Source of the DNA: UBA11986 sp031402435
Lineage (GTDB): Bacteria > Bacteroidota > Ignavibacteria > UBA10030 > UBA6906
Reading direction: 5' to 3'
DNA length: 64,000 bases
Assembly (NCBI GenBank): GCA_031402435.1
Contig: JANNSJ010000057.1
Coordinates: 1-64,000 of the forward strand
Below are positions 1 through 9,299 of the stretch, piece after piece. Positions within the stretch are counted from its first letter, which is position 1; every line of letters begins with the position of its first letter. Below the pieces are notes generated by a model that was not told where the DNA came from, searched no databases, and saw only the letters and a program-made list of their open reading frames with translations. A program made the position numbers and the translations under genes.

Positions 1-2574
1 GAGGCTTTCTAGGTGTGCTCCGAAGCCCTGGGCAATCTTGCGCGCCGCATCATACTCAAGTGCAAAACCACCGCTCTTAGCTTTCTTTGTTTCGGATTCC
101 TCGTCTGAATCCTCATCTTCATCGCTGACCGATGGAATTCCATCTATGTCGGGCGACTTGAGCGTCCACAGCCACATTGCAGTCAATCGTGCGTCAGCTT
201 CAAAGCCTGTGGCATCCGCACCTTTGAAAACCATTGCCAGTGCTTCTCTGGCAACAACGGCCCAAACATGCTCCAGGTATTCCTTCAGCGCAACGGTTTC
301 ACCGCTTGCTTTCTCTACGCGCGAGTACTGTGAAAAGACCTCAAGCGCGGGACCTAGACATGCAAAGATAGCATCTGCACCGACGACCCCTTCTTCAGCC
401 AATCGGGGCATCCACTCGTGAATGCGCTTCGGTAACTCATTGAGGACATCGCGCCAATCGCCAATGTGATTGGATTGCAGTGAACCATCCGAGTGCTCGC
501 GCGGGCGACATACGATGTGGATAGAAGACTGTAAGGATGCTGAACCGGCTGCCTGGGTTCGTGTCTGAAGTTCCGTGTCGATGGGCCAGGAACCACTAAT
601 CAGCCATCCGGCTTCGATGACTGCGCTGAGCATGACCTCCCAAGATGAAGTGCTGCTCTCGGCAAAAACGACCACGCCAATACCATGTGGCTTCACGGCG
701 GAGCGAGCCGAATCTAGCGCACGGACCATCTCTCGGCGGTAGAAGTCTGCGTCTTTGGGGCCGCCATCGCAACCAACATTGGCGTTTGTGACGATGACCT
801 CATCTTCCTGACTCACGAGACCCGCATTGAACAGTTCCGGGAATGTGCGCCGATAGAAAGTGCGCTCCCACACGAAGAACACGTTCGAGAGATCGCTGTA
901 GGGAATGGCCGCAAAGTAGGGAGGGTCCGTGATCAGAGCTTCAGCCGAATCTGCGGGTAAACTCCTGTCCTGGGCGCGCGCCCTAACCACAGTCCCACCT
1001 TCAATGAGGCACTGATTATTGTCGATGACTTTAAGAACCCAATCGATTGCTCCATTCCAGTTCGCGGGACCGTCGGATAGCGGATTCACTTCGGCGAAAT
1101 CCCAAACGACCTGAAGTGCCTGTTTCCCGAATGCGCCCTCGATAGTGGAACGCCCGGCATGCCAGCGGGAAAGTGAACAGTTCTGAAAGATAAGCCGACT
1201 CACCGCGCAGTTCAATAGCGCGAGGACTGCCTTACGCAGATCGGGGTCATCTTCTGATTGGGGCAACCGGGCGAGAATGTTTTGAAAGACCTGAATGGCG
1301 TTCGCTTGCCGTAAGGTATAAAGGTCGGAGAACCGCTTAATACCGATCCGCGTGACGGCGCTGAGCCCACGGGTGTTCTTGTATGGGCGAATCGGGTTTA
1401 TCTCGTCCTGCGGAAAATCATCTTTTCGTACGTGCTCATTTGCCAACTTCACGCCATGACGATCCGCATCCGTCGGATCTCTGAAGAAGCGGCCTTGACC
1501 GGCTGATTCGATGTAAACTGCCAGCAGCTTGGCGCTGGTAGCTCCGCCGTTCTTGGCGGCCAACTGCGCCCGCACCGCCTTCGCTGGCGTTGTGTAACCG
1601 CATGTTGGGCGCGGGCACGTAACGCTTCCTCCCGCAACTGTGGGACGGGCCGACGCTTTGCTCTCCTTACCTACGCCAACGTCGATTTGCCCATCCTGAC
1701 GATGGTGAAACGTGAAGTGCCATAGCTTCTTATCGCGCGTGATCTGCATGTTGCGAATCAATGGCACTTCTATCCCACAACCAGGGCCTTCACATTTGAT
1801 GGTGCGAGCCCAAAGGTATGCGATCGGTGTCGATCCATCGCGATCCTGAGGATAGAACTCACCGAGTTCCTTCTGGGCTTCTTCCCTAATCCACTTGCTC
1901 CATTTGCGAGTTTCGTCGGAGAGCAGGCGGCCATACCTTGGAACGTACTCGACAATGATCTTGTTGAGCAATATAGGAATCGGATTGAGATCACTAGCGA
2001 AAGCATCCGCGCCCACCCTTAGTGCTTCCAGGGGAATCGATCCCCCACCCGCGAACGGGTCCATGACGAGAGGCCGGGTGCCAATCTCTCCACCCAGGGC
2101 TTCATGGGCTGCCTGTGTTAACGCGCGGCTGGTGTCGAGATATTCCCGGACTGTTGAGTTGTCCCAGTTGGCGAAGTCCGCGATAAAGTCGAGCAGGGCG
2201 AAGCGCAGGACGTTCCAATGCGCTTCGCTGCGACTGTCAAGACCACCGCCTTTTGTAAGCGCCTGCCACTTAATCCAGGTCTGGTGATCGCAACTCTCAC
2301 CGAGCGCGCGGTTCGTAACGGCAGCATTTGCGAATGCGGTGATGAGGGTTGATGCTTTGTCTCGGAAATCCTGTGGGCAGTGCGGATCGACCGGATCGGG
2401 CCATAACGCAGCGCAGATGACGGCGCGACACGCTGCAAGCGGGCGACGCGCCCACCAGATGTGCAGTGTAGAAATATGTCCGTGGCGAATGGATTTTTCC
2501 CGGCGCGCATGCGCTGAAATGCGCTTGATGGGAAGGTCGATTTCGATCAGACGCTTGGGATACTGTGTGGTCAA
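1..2574 (-). CDS. DUF1156 Zn-ribbon adenine-specific DNA methylase, 5' part (runs off window)
   Basis: An open frame of 858 codons runs to the left edge without a stop, so the C-terminus is missing. The N-terminus (KRLIEIDLPIKRIS, then REKSIRHGHISTLHIWWARRP) is the hallmark of DUF1156 proteins, annotated as adenine-specific DNA methylases with a Zn ribbon. DPFAGGGSIP (about residues 172-181) is the SAM-binding motif and DPPYFA (about 550) the catalytic motif. Paired cysteines in CEGPGC and CPRPTC fit the zinc ribbon. No ATG fits. The likely start is TTG, overlapping the stop of the upstream glycosidase as TTGA, with GAGAG six bases before it. Such genes often sit in defence islands; none is visible here. 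Family is confident, start less so. Confidence 0.88.
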   Translation of the reverse strand, partial: MTTQYPKRLIEIDLPIKRISAHARREKSIRHGHISTLHIWWARRPLAACRAVICAALWPDPVDPHCPQDFRDKASTLITAFANAAVTNRALGESCDHQTWIKWQALTKGGGLDSRSEAHWNVLRFALLDFIADFANWDNSTVREYLDTSRALTQAAHEALGGEIGTRPLVMDPFAGGGSIPLEALRVGADAFASDLNPIPILLNKIIVEYVPRYGRLLSDETRKWSKWIREEAQKELGEFYPQDRDGSTPIAYLWARTIKCEGPGCGIEVPLIRNMQITRDKKLWHFTFHHRQDGQIDVGVGKESKASARPTVAGGSVTCPRPTCGYTTPAKAVRAQLAAKNGGATSAKLLAVYIESAGQGRFFRDPTDADRHGVKLANEHVRKDDFPQDEINPIRPYKNTRGLSAVTRIGIKRFSDLYTLRQANAIQVFQNILARLPQSEDDPDLRKAVLALLNCAVSRLIFQNCSLSRWHAGRSTIEGAFGKQALQVVWDFAEVNPLSDGPANWNGAIDWVLKVIDNNQCLIEGGTVVRARAQDRSLPADSAEALITDPPYFAAIPYSDLSNVFFVWERTFYRRTFPELFNAGLVSQEDEVIVTNANVGCDGGPKDADFYRREMVRALDSARSAVKPHGIGVVVFAESSTSSWEVMLSAVIEAGWLISGSWPIDTELQTRTQAAGSASLQSSIHIVCRPREHSDGSLQSNHIGDWRDVLNELPKRIHEWMPRLAEEGVVGADAIFACLGPALEVFSQYSRVEKASGETVALKEYLEHVWAVVAREALAMVFKGADATGFEADARLTAMWLWTLKSPDIDGIPSVSDEDEDSDEESETKKAKSGGFALEYDAARKIAQGFGAHLESL

Positions 2575-4100
2575 GGGCGACTCTCGATGTCATTCCACGT
2601 CAGTGTCGCGTTCGTCGCTACTCCCGTCGATCCATTTGATGGAGCAAGCAGAGTTGGGGGTGAGAGAGCAAAGGCTCCCGCCTGCAAGTACAGGACATCA
2701 TACCTTGCATCGGGAGGAGAAAATGTTCGAAGTGCACCGCCAGTGGTGGCAGTACCCGCCAGAGAGATGAAATCATCCGGGTCATACCATGTGACATTGA
2801 CTGTGCCGGGGATCTCGGTGAGATCGACGCTGATGTTGCCCGATGCCTGGTAAACAATCACTTCCCCGGTGGCAGCTCCGAATAGTACGTCATCGGAAGT
2901 GCTGCTCTTGTTGGGCTGCGGAGTCATGTGGAGCAAGTCGGTTGTAGCGCCAAGCCCGACTGCAACTCCCATTGCCCGTCTGAACGCGGGCCAGTATGTG
3001 TTGTCACAATCCCAATACGGAAATGCCGGATTCGAACAGAAATTGTCTTGCAATGTCACACTATTGCCATTGCAGAAATTCTTCCACACCCATGGAACCT
3101 GATTATCATACACCATGCCCCACAAATGGTCTGTGTCAACAATAACCACCTTGCTTCCACCCATGTCACGTGGATTTGTTTGCCACTGCGTACCATTGTT
3201 CCCTGCTCCCGGGGCAACAGCCTCACCAGGACCTGCAAACAAGCTATCGTTTAAAATGCCCCAGTCGCCAGTATGCCATACTACGTGGCGCTTTGGTTTT
3301 CTTGATTCATAGGCATGAATGGAATCAATGACCAGACGGTGCCATGCATATTGCCCCTGGCCTTCAGCTTCGTTGCACACTTCCCACATGATATTATCAA
3401 GAACGTTCAGTGTATCGAGAAACTTCTTGATATATTTCCATTGGTGATTCCATACAGCAGAAATACCACCTCCGCCACCATAGGGCGAAAAATGAACTTC
3501 GAGACCACTCCCATCACTGTTCGGATCACCGTTCACTGAATTGACATTGTTGGCCGAGTTGTAGGGGTGGTAATTCCAGGGATTCCCGGCGCTAAAGCTA
3601 TGATTTGGATATGCATTGCTCCATCCATCAAACAGTTGAACGGCAACATAGATACCCCTTCTCTGCAGAGAATCGCAATACGTATACATTCTGGCGTAGA
3701 ACGCGTCATTGAGAGAGTCAAGATTGAACTTCAAACGCCCATCGCGGGCATTGCCAGGGCCGGTCCTCTTGAACGGAAGTGGCTCCCAATACCAGTTATT
3801 CGAGGTCTCAATCAGACCGGCAGGCTGTTCCCAACCTGCCCACAATCGCACAAAGTTACTACGGTTGGCACTCAGCGAGTCCCAATACTTTCTCATACTT
3901 ACAACAGTTGGAGGGTAGCTATTCCCTCCGTCCTGGGCATTGCTCCACAGATGAAAACCGCCAAGCCAGATTGCTTTGTTCGTGTCAGTTGTACTTACCA
4001 GGTACCGGGGATTCACACCCGATACACGTAAAGGACCACTCACTTGCGACATCGCAAACATCGGAATCACCGCTACAACTACTATCATCCATTTAAACAT
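2571..4100 (-). CDS. Secreted TIM-barrel glycoside hydrolase-like protein, 3'-truncated
   Basis: A 509-residue protein with a signal peptide (about residues 1-18) and a GH-A-clan-like barrel. The segment WEVCNEA (239-245) has the shape of the acid/base glutamate motif of GH5-like enzymes. After the barrel comes a beta domain (about 395-475), then SPPTLLAPSNGSTGVATNATLTWN, the first strands of a fibronectin type III domain, which ends abruptly in DIESRP and a stop. The rest of the Fn3 domain and the T9SS sorting tail seen on other secreted proteins here are absent. The stop overlaps the next gene's start. It is preceded by the shared operator-promoter at 4161-4226. Substrate is unknown; secretion by T9SS is doubtful without the tail. 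Confidence 0.75.
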   Translation of the reverse strand: MFKWMIVVVAVIPMFAMSQVSGPLRVSGVNPRYLVSTTDTNKAIWLGGFHLWSNAQDGGNSYPPTVVSMRKYWDSLSANRSNFVRLWAGWEQPAGLIETSNNWYWEPLPFKRTGPGNARDGRLKFNLDSLNDAFYARMYTYCDSLQRRGIYVAVQLFDGWSNAYPNHSFSAGNPWNYHPYNSANNVNSVNGDPNSDGSGLEVHFSPYGGGGGISAVWNHQWKYIKKFLDTLNVLDNIMWEVCNEAEGQGQYAWHRLVIDSIHAYESRKPKRHVVWHTGDWGILNDSLFAGPGEAVAPGAGNNGTQWQTNPRDMGGSKVVIVDTDHLWGMVYDNQVPWVWKNFCNGNSVTLQDNFCSNPAFPYWDCDNTYWPAFRRAMGVAVGLGATTDLLHMTPQPNKSSTSDDVLFGAATGEVIVYQASGNISVDLTEIPGTVNVTWYDPDDFISLAGTATTGGALRTFSPPDARYDVLYLQAGAFALSPPTLLAPSNGSTGVATNATLTWNDIESRP

Positions 4101-4160
4101 GGTGTGCCTTTTTGTTCGTTGGTGACCCTGCCGTCGTAAAGTTCCTGACAGTTGACATCA

Positions 4161-4226
4161 GAAAGGTAGCCGGTAACTTGCTACAAAGAAATCGGTCAAA
4201 GGGATGAAAGGGTAGCTAATCCCTCT
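4161..4226 (-). promoter_or_regulatory. Shared operator-promoter module, copy 1
   Basis: Read on the minus strand: an inverted repeat AGGGAtTAGC..TTTCATCCCT (dyad around 4203-4225), then a TTT at the -33 position (4191-4189), exactly 20 bases, then TACCTTTC as the -7 box (4168-4161). The start codon of the truncated glycosidase is about 60 bases downstream. Layout and spacing match the other copies at 10.2, 13.2, 14.9, 16.9 and 21.4 kb. Confidence 0.6.
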
Positions 4227-4436
4227 TGGGGAGAGAACGAATCGCAGGCAAACTGCCAGCCTTATTCTGCATCGCCGACCTCATGGACAAGGAACATTCA
4301 AGTGCGTGACAAGTTTGCTCACATCTCGTCCGCCAATCGGCAAATGCATAAGCGTTTTTGAAGACGATGGTGTGGACCACGCACTCCGAACGCGGCTTGA
4401 TGGGTTCAAAAACAAAAGAGATGTATACAAACAGAG
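4227..4436. other. Intergenic, no gene seen
   Basis: Between the operator-promoter and the terminator hairpin I see no credible coding sequence. The short frames lack ribosome sites and family resemblance. Confidence 0.5.
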
Positions 4437-4458
4437 AAGGCCCCAACACCGGGGCCTT
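4437..4458 (-). terminator. Hairpin terminator after the AI-2E/yihY unit
   Basis: AAGGCCCC and GGGGCCTT form a GC-rich stem around a short loop. On the minus strand it is followed by TTCTCTGTTTG. It lies 120 bases beyond the end of the yihY relic, where a minus-strand transcript would end. Confidence 0.65.
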
Positions 4459-4575
4459 CCTTTATCACATCGACGACAAACATCGACATAGCCAAGCTTA
4501 TGTTGTCGGAGCAAAGCCACCCGACGTGATTCAGTTATCGCATCGACATATTCGTTGAGCTTTTCCTTTGCACCC

Positions 4576-4895
4576 TCAACCTTCAGTCCTTTCAATGTCC
4601 ACGCAAAAAAAATATCCATTTACCCGTTGCCTACCGGCTTCAACTCTCCGTGTAACGATACGAACTGCGTTTGCGCTCGGAAGAATATTGGAGCCGAATC
4701 TCATTGCATACAAGCGGGTGAATTCAGCCCCAAACAGGCCGATTTGTGAAGAATAGAACGCCCACACCATGATGATGACAAGCGAACTCGCCGCACCAAA
4801 TGTTGAGCGCCCTGCTGGGCGATGTTGTCATCATCCCAGGCAATTGCAGAATCCTTCAGCAACAACCAGATGTCTTTCAAGCGAAGAGTTTTCAC
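4576..4895 (-). pseudogene. yihY: YihY/BrkB-family membrane protein, internally deleted relic
   Basis: The first 30 codons from GTG at 4895 read VKTLRLKDIWLLLKDSAIAWDDDN and match the N-terminus of YihY/BrkB (UPF0761) inner-membrane proteins. After a frame change near 4806-4815 the sequence continues as GRSTFGAASSLVIIMVW, then FYSSQIGLFGAEFTRLYAMR, the C-terminal signature of the same family. The central 200 or so residues are gone: about 105 codons remain of a usual 280-300. The GTG overlaps the AI-2E stop as GTGA, so the intact gene was probably translationally coupled. The joint contains GGGCGCT, which fits both the N-part and C-part reading, suggesting a short-homology deletion. Non-functional. 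Confidence 0.8.
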
Positions 4896-5995
4896 GACAA
4901 CGCAGACGCCCGAGGTTCGTCGCCCAGTGGAGAGATGCTTTCGCGCAGAACGCTTGCCAGAACGAGTATTGGCACGGCAAGAAACAGTCCTATCATTCCC
5001 CAAATCCATCCCCAGAATATCATTGAGAGGATGATCAAAACGGGGCTTATAGTAAACTGCCTGCCCAGAATCATCGGTGTGATGAAATTCCCTTCTACAA
5101 ATGACACCGCAAAATAAATGAGGGGGGCCAATAGCGCATGGCCAACACTGTCGAAAGAAAACAGTGCCACCATCGTAACAATAATCTCTCCGACCATTGC
5201 CCCGAGATAAGGCACAAAGTTCACCAGTCCGGCAAGTACACCCCATAACACGGGGTTTGGCATGCCGATGAAAAACATTCCCAAGCCGACAACAAATCCG
5301 GTACACGCATTAATAATCGTGAGAGTGAGCAGGTACACTGAGAGCCGTGACTCGATGTTCCGGACAACCTTCATAAATGAATTGCTATCCGTCTTCGATG
5401 ACCAGCCCGAGATCCCTATCCACAAGCGATCCCCAGACACGAGAAGGAAATAGAGGAGGACAACGATAACGACCCCTTTCGTGATCATTGCCTGGGTTCC
5501 GCCGAGTATGACATCGCTGAAAGATTCATTCTTGATACTCACTGCGCGATTCTTCGGATCTTCCCGAACGGCGATATTGCCCATCTCGTCCGCGTACTTT
5601 CGTATCTGATCAAAGGGCTTTAGCAAACCCTGCACCTTTCCCTCAATTGTACTGATACGTTCCGGCGCGTGCGATATCCATTCGCGCGCCGGATCAATCA
5701 ATTGAATCGAGGCAAAACCAATCACGCCCGCAACAACCATCAACGTCAACGCCGCCCCAAGCATCCTGGGTACATGGATGCGTTCCAGTGCACGCGTCGC
5801 TGGTCGCAAGACCATGTAAGAAAAAAACGCAAGAAAGATGGGGACCAATACTGCTTGTGCAAAACCAAGCATGTACACCAGAAGAAGAATGAATATCCAG
5901 AGGAGCAACGATGACGACAGCGGGCGGGATCGAGAAATAGGCTTCGGTCCTTTTTGATGGAGCGTTTCTTCTTTTTTTGTATGAACCGCAGTCAT
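4892..5995 (-). CDS. AI-2E family transporter
   Basis: This 367-residue inner-membrane protein has the family pattern: two N-terminal helices (LLWIFILLLVYMLGF and the following segment), a soluble middle region (about 95-150), then a cluster of helices with NFVPYLGAMVG and the C-terminal EGNFITPMILGRQFTISPVL motif characteristic of PF01594. Members export small molecules such as AI-2 or act in ion/osmotic homeostasis; the substrate here is unknown. The length is typical. It precedes the decayed yihY gene with a 4-base overlap, and both read into the hairpin at 4437-4458. Confidence 0.88.
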   Translation of the reverse strand: MTAVHTKKEETLHQKGPKPISRSRPLSSSLLLWIFILLLVYMLGFAQAVLVPIFLAFFSYMVLRPATRALERIHVPRMLGAALTLMVVAGVIGFASIQLIDPAREWISHAPERISTIEGKVQGLLKPFDQIRKYADEMGNIAVREDPKNRAVSIKNESFSDVILGGTQAMITKGVVIVVLLYFLLVSGDRLWIGISGWSSKTDSNSFMKVVRNIESRLSVYLLTLTIINACTGFVVGLGMFFIGMPNPVLWGVLAGLVNFVPYLGAMVGEIIVTMVALFSFDSVGHALLAPLIYFAVSFVEGNFITPMILGRQFTISPVLIILSMIFWGWIWGMIGLFLAVPILVLASVLRESISPLGDEPRASALS

Positions 5996-6206
5996 TATTT
6001 ATTGATCTTGAGTATTTTCCAGGGCAGTTCCCTTATCATTTCTTCCGACGGAGGATTCAAACAATGTATACCAATGGTGCTGTTTTCATGAATTGATTCG
6101 TAGCATCTTCCCGAGAAGAGTAAACAGGGTGTGTGAGTTCTGACCAATGCCATTTTCACCAACGGTCTGCTGGCAATCAGGCTAAATCAAAAAAACAGCA
6201 CAGACG

Positions 6207-6701
6207 TCAGAAGAAGTACCTTGCCCCGATTCCTGCATCCAGGCCAAAGCCTGTTGTTGACGTAAGCTGGAGCGATGGAACAAGTTCAAGAAATACATCT
6301 ATTGGTGTATTATGTGGCAGCCAGGCAATTCCGAACACACCTCGAATTGCCAGAGAGCCGTCATATCCGGCACCACTGTTGATGCGCCCACCGATGCCGT
6401 AATACAATGGGAATCGTTCACTCGACCGAATTGCTTCGAATGAATGCCACAGGTAATCCATATGAAAATGAACTCTTCTTCCTCCGTTGTAGTATCCCTT
6501 GTATTTTCCAATCCGATCTCCACCGAACGACCAGCCGAGACCAAAATCGAACGCATTCGCTGAGGATGTCCATAACTTTGCGCTGATTCCCGTCGGTTCA
6601 CCGATGATCACGCCGAGTCCAAAGGCGCGGTCCTGGGCAACGGATCCCTGAACGGCGAAGAGCACACAAAATGAGATGACAGCATAACAGGAAAGTTTCA
6701 T
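6207..6701 (-). CDS. Small outer-membrane beta-barrel-like protein (DUF3996-like)
   Basis: Starting at the ATG with GGAG upstream gives 164 residues with a signal peptide ending around SVAQ. The mature chain starts FGLGVIIGEPTGISAKLWT and alternates aromatic and polar residues as in a small barrel, finishing in the aromatic RYFF typical of outer-membrane proteins. The GEPTGIS(A/G)K start resembles DUF3996/BAPKO_0422-type proteins, recalled without a search. Role unknown; presumably an envelope structural protein, fitting the neighbouring OmpA-type lipoproteins. Confidence 0.65.
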   Translation of the reverse strand: MKLSCYAVISFCVLFAVQGSVAQDRAFGLGVIIGEPTGISAKLWTSSANAFDFGLGWSFGGDRIGKYKGYYNGGRRVHFHMDYLWHSFEAIRSSERFPLYYGIGGRINSGAGYDGSLAIRGVFGIAWLPHNTPIDVFLELVPSLQLTSTTGFGLDAGIGARYFF

Positions 6702-6806
6702 ACGTATACTCCTTCTTTGGTGTAACATCTTTTGAACTCTGTTGCAACATTTCACCATCCATAATGAATACGCGATTCGCCACACTCTTCATTGAACAAA
6801 CTTCAG

Positions 6807-7478
6807 TCAATTGAGTTTGCCGCTTTCAGCCGCATCCTTCATCTTTTCGTTCGCAAAAATCGCAACTTCAACGCGTCTGTTTTGCTGGCGACCCGCTGCT
6901 GTCTCGTTCGAAGCAACGGGGTGCAACTCGCCAAGCCCGACGGTGGAAATTCTCGAGCTGGAAACACCCTGACCCTTTTGATAGTTAGCTACTGACTGAG
7001 CACGACGTTCCGACAATGATTGGTTATGCTCTTCGGAGCCTTCGTTGTCGGTATCGCCCTCGATGAGGATGTTTGTGTCCGGATACTTATTCAGTATCCT
7101 CGAAAGGTTCTCGATGTTCGCCTTCGCTCCGGATTGAAGCTCCGATGAATTCGTTGCAAAGAGGATTCCTGAGTCGAACGTAATCTTAATTCCCTCGCCG
7201 ACCCGTTCGATTTTGGCGCCAGAGAGATCCTGTCTCATCTCCTCTGCCCGCTTGTCCATATTATGGCCGATGATCGCGCCTGTGGTTCCACCCACCGCTG
7301 CACCGATGATGGCGCCAAGGGCAGTATTCCCTGCGGCCTTCCCGATGAGACCCCCGACAACAGCACCGCCACCAACACCGATTGCTCCACCCTTCACAGC
7401 GTTACTGGCTGAACACCCCATCATGGCAGCGGTGAGACACAGTGCGATTGCAATGATTCCATTCCTATTTGTTTTCAT
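6807..7478 (-). CDS. OmpA-family lipoprotein with glycine zipper
   Basis: This 223-residue protein has a lipobox (MMGC, Cys at about 22). Next is a glycine-zipper membrane segment (GGAIGVGGGAVVGGLIGKAAG and GAIIGAAVGGTTGAIIGH, about 31-74). The C-terminal OmpA peptidoglycan-binding domain (about 95-205) has the SLSERRAQSVANY and GRQQNRRVEV motifs. It should tether outer membrane to peptidoglycan. A -7-like TAAGTTTG sits about 70 bases upstream, but I see no copy of the shared operator. It resembles YiaD-type lipoproteins in architecture. Confidence 0.88.
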   Translation of the reverse strand: MKTNRNGIIAIALCLTAAMMGCSASNAVKGGAIGVGGGAVVGGLIGKAAGNTALGAIIGAAVGGTTGAIIGHNMDKRAEEMRQDLSGAKIERVGEGIKITFDSGILFATNSSELQSGAKANIENLSRILNKYPDTNILIEGDTDNEGSEEHNQSLSERRAQSVANYQKGQGVSSSRISTVGLGELHPVASNETAAGRQQNRRVEVAIFANEKMKDAAESGKLN

Positions 7479-7547
7479 GGTGGTTTTCCTTTTTTGAAAA
7501 ATGAGTTGAAATCTTTTTACGTTTCGTTGACAAGTCGCATTTCAAAC

Positions 7548-7709
7548 TTAGCTCTTTGTCCCGAGCACGTTTTGTCCGCGAATGACTCTAAGCAAGACAA
7601 CCACAATGGCGATTACCAGAAGAATGTGAACAAACCCTCCCATGGTATAAGAGCTAACCATCCCCAAGAGCCACAGGACGACGAGAACAACAGCGATAGT
7701 GTAGAGCAT
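7548..7709 (-). CDS. lmo0937 family membrane protein
   Basis: A 53-residue protein, MLYTIAVVLVVLWLLGMVSS...GGFVHILLVIAIVVVLLRVI, with two short transmembrane helices separated by a glycine turn. This is the standard length and pattern of the lmo0937 family, often found among general-stress genes. I chose the internal ATG because the longer frame adds a non-hydrophobic stretch without family resemblance. No function is established. Confidence 0.8.
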   Translation of the reverse strand: MLYTIAVVLVVLWLLGMVSSYTMGGFVHILLVIAIVVVLLRVIRGQNVLGTKS

Positions 7710-7829
7710 GATAGTTATGCTTTCTTTTTTGGTGAATGGATTATTGAAACAGCCCGGCGTTTCCGGCAAGTATTCCGCTTGTTAATGAAACGTCCCACCC
7801 CTCGTACGGTGAGTGGAACGTTCCGTATC

Positions 7830-8030
7830 CTAAGTCGTCATCATGTCAGGGGCTCGGAACACAATGCACCTGTTGTGTGCCAGCGCGTCTTCAGTGTTGT
7901 TTGAGTCGATAGGCGCATCCGAACCAATGGCGTCAATGTGGTCAACAATGAGAACCTTCAAGCCGGGCTGAGAGACGAGTGCATCGTATAGCTGTCTTGC
8001 CTCTCCCCAAGTAGACCGTAACCTTTGCAT
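7830..8030 (-). CDS. Small hypothetical protein
   Basis: A 66-codon frame with a good ribosome site (GGGAG, eight bases before ATG), directly downstream of a DUF3494 gene. The protein (MQRLRSTWGEARQLYDALVS, then LKVLIVDHIDAIGSD) has no signal peptide, membrane helix or family I recognise. The ribosome site and position in the array are the only support. Confidence 0.35.
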   Translation of the reverse strand: MQRLRSTWGEARQLYDALVSQPGLKVLIVDHIDAIGSDAPIDSNNTEDALAHNRCIVFRAPDMMTT

Positions 8031-8092
8031 GATAATACTCCCTTTCGAGATTCGGCTGATGATTGCTCTGATATTAAGTCCGGAACAAAGAA

Positions 8093-9178
8093 CTATTTCA
8101 TGAGAATCAACTTCTTCATCGAAACGAAGGGTCCGGCTTCCAAACGGTAGAAGTATACACCGCTCGCGAGACTGAGTGTTCCCTTGTTGGCATTGAACGG
8201 CACGGTATAGCTACCAGCTTCCTGACGGCCGTTCACGAGTGTGGCAACTTCATCACCAAGCAAGTTATAGACCTTGAGAGAAACCTGAGCATCCCTCTCA
8301 AGACTATATTCAATCTTCGTCGATGGGTTGAATGGATTTGGATAGTTCTGCAAGAGCGCGAACTTTTGAGGAGCTAAACCACTCTCGACAGCAGTCACCG
8401 TTACCGGCCTGGTGACAGTGTTGGAGGCCAATGTAACTGCAGCAATCCTTGCCAACACCCTGCCATCCAATATTGCCCCTGTATTCAGTGAGATTGATTG
8501 ATCAGCTAATATTGTTCCCTTGAAGACCGAGGTCGTTCCAAGAGTTGCTGAAGTGCCGACCTGCCAAAAGATGTTGCTTGCTACGGCACCGCCGGCGAGA
8601 ATGACCTGGATACCGTTGCCCACATTGAGATCGGACGCTATCTGGAAGATCCAAACATCAGTTGCACTGCCCGTAAGAGTGACGTCAGACCCCGTTATTG
8701 AAGCCGTGCTCGTGAACTTATAGAGACCGGGGACAAGCGTCATCCCACCGATATTTCCAGATCCTGGATTCAAAAAGGGACCAGCCGGCACCGGCGTTCG
8801 ACCGGCGGCATCGTTGAACGCTATGGTTAAATCGCCCTGCGCCGCAGTGAGCATGGTAGCAGAAGGCACGGAACCTGGAGGACCCGAAGCATCGACCGTG
8901 TATATTATCCCCGTGACTTCCAGTGACGTTAATCCGGTGACATTACTGCCAGTAGCCGGACTCAATCCTACATCTCCGTTAATAGCGGATGTTGGAATGC
9001 TGGAAACTAACGAAGCGGCAAGAACCGCAAAACGATCGGCCGCTCCAAGGGGTACTGGTGTTTGCGGTGGTTGAGAAACAGCGATGGCAGGCACCATCAA
9101 AGCAACCGTCAGCATCGCTCCGAGGAAGCGCGTCCATCGGTCTGAAATACCTGCTGTTTTTGTTGTATGAGTGTTCAT
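8093..9178 (-). CDS. DUF3494 (ice-binding-like) protein with T9SS sorting domain
   Basis: A 361-residue secreted protein: signal peptide (cleavage near AIAVSQ), a DUF3494 domain (about 45-255; blocks FAVLAAS, NGDVGLSP, GLYKFTS, FWQVGTSATLGTTSVFKGTI) and a C-terminal T9SS type A domain (NYPNPFNPSTKIEY to KKLILMK). DUF3494 is the fold of ice-binding proteins; many members bind other surfaces, so ice binding is only a possibility. It lies downstream of a second DUF3494 gene behind the shared operator-promoter at 10.2 kb. The sorting domain predicts cell-surface attachment, unlike the other three paralogues, which are lipoproteins. Confidence 0.88.
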   Translation of the reverse strand: MNTHTTKTAGISDRWTRFLGAMLTVALMVPAIAVSQPPQTPVPLGAADRFAVLAASLVSSIPTSAINGDVGLSPATGSNVTGLTSLEVTGIIYTVDASGPPGSVPSATMLTAAQGDLTIAFNDAAGRTPVPAGPFLNPGSGNIGGMTLVPGLYKFTSTASITGSDVTLTGSATDVWIFQIASDLNVGNGIQVILAGGAVASNIFWQVGTSATLGTTSVFKGTILADQSISLNTGAILDGRVLARIAAVTLASNTVTRPVTVTAVESGLAPQKFALLQNYPNPFNPSTKIEYSLERDAQVSLKVYNLLGDEVATLVNGRQEAGSYTVPFNANKGTLSLASGVYFYRLEAGPFVSMKKLILMK

Positions 9179-9299
9179 AAACTCTCCATTTAGTGTAGTG
9201 AGTGAAAGTGAAGTACGGCATTTTTTATTCTGATAGCCCCGCTCATGAGAGCGGGGTCTTCAGAGTTCAGTCCCTTGATTGGACTCTATTCCAACTGTA

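Noticed and set aside
4701..5306. 201-codon minus-strand frame overlapping the AI-2E gene
   Set aside because: Mostly a shadow of AI-2E; only its last part is real, as the front of the yihY relic.
5996..6130. A TATACATTG -7-like box upstream of the AI-2E gene as a seventh copy of the shared module
   Set aside because: No TTG at the expected distance and no AAGGA/TCCTT repeat.
9236..9255. CCCCGCTCATGAGAGCGGGG as a terminator between DUF3494 genes
   Set aside because: On the minus strand no U-tract follows; could be a processing hairpin, not listed as a terminator.
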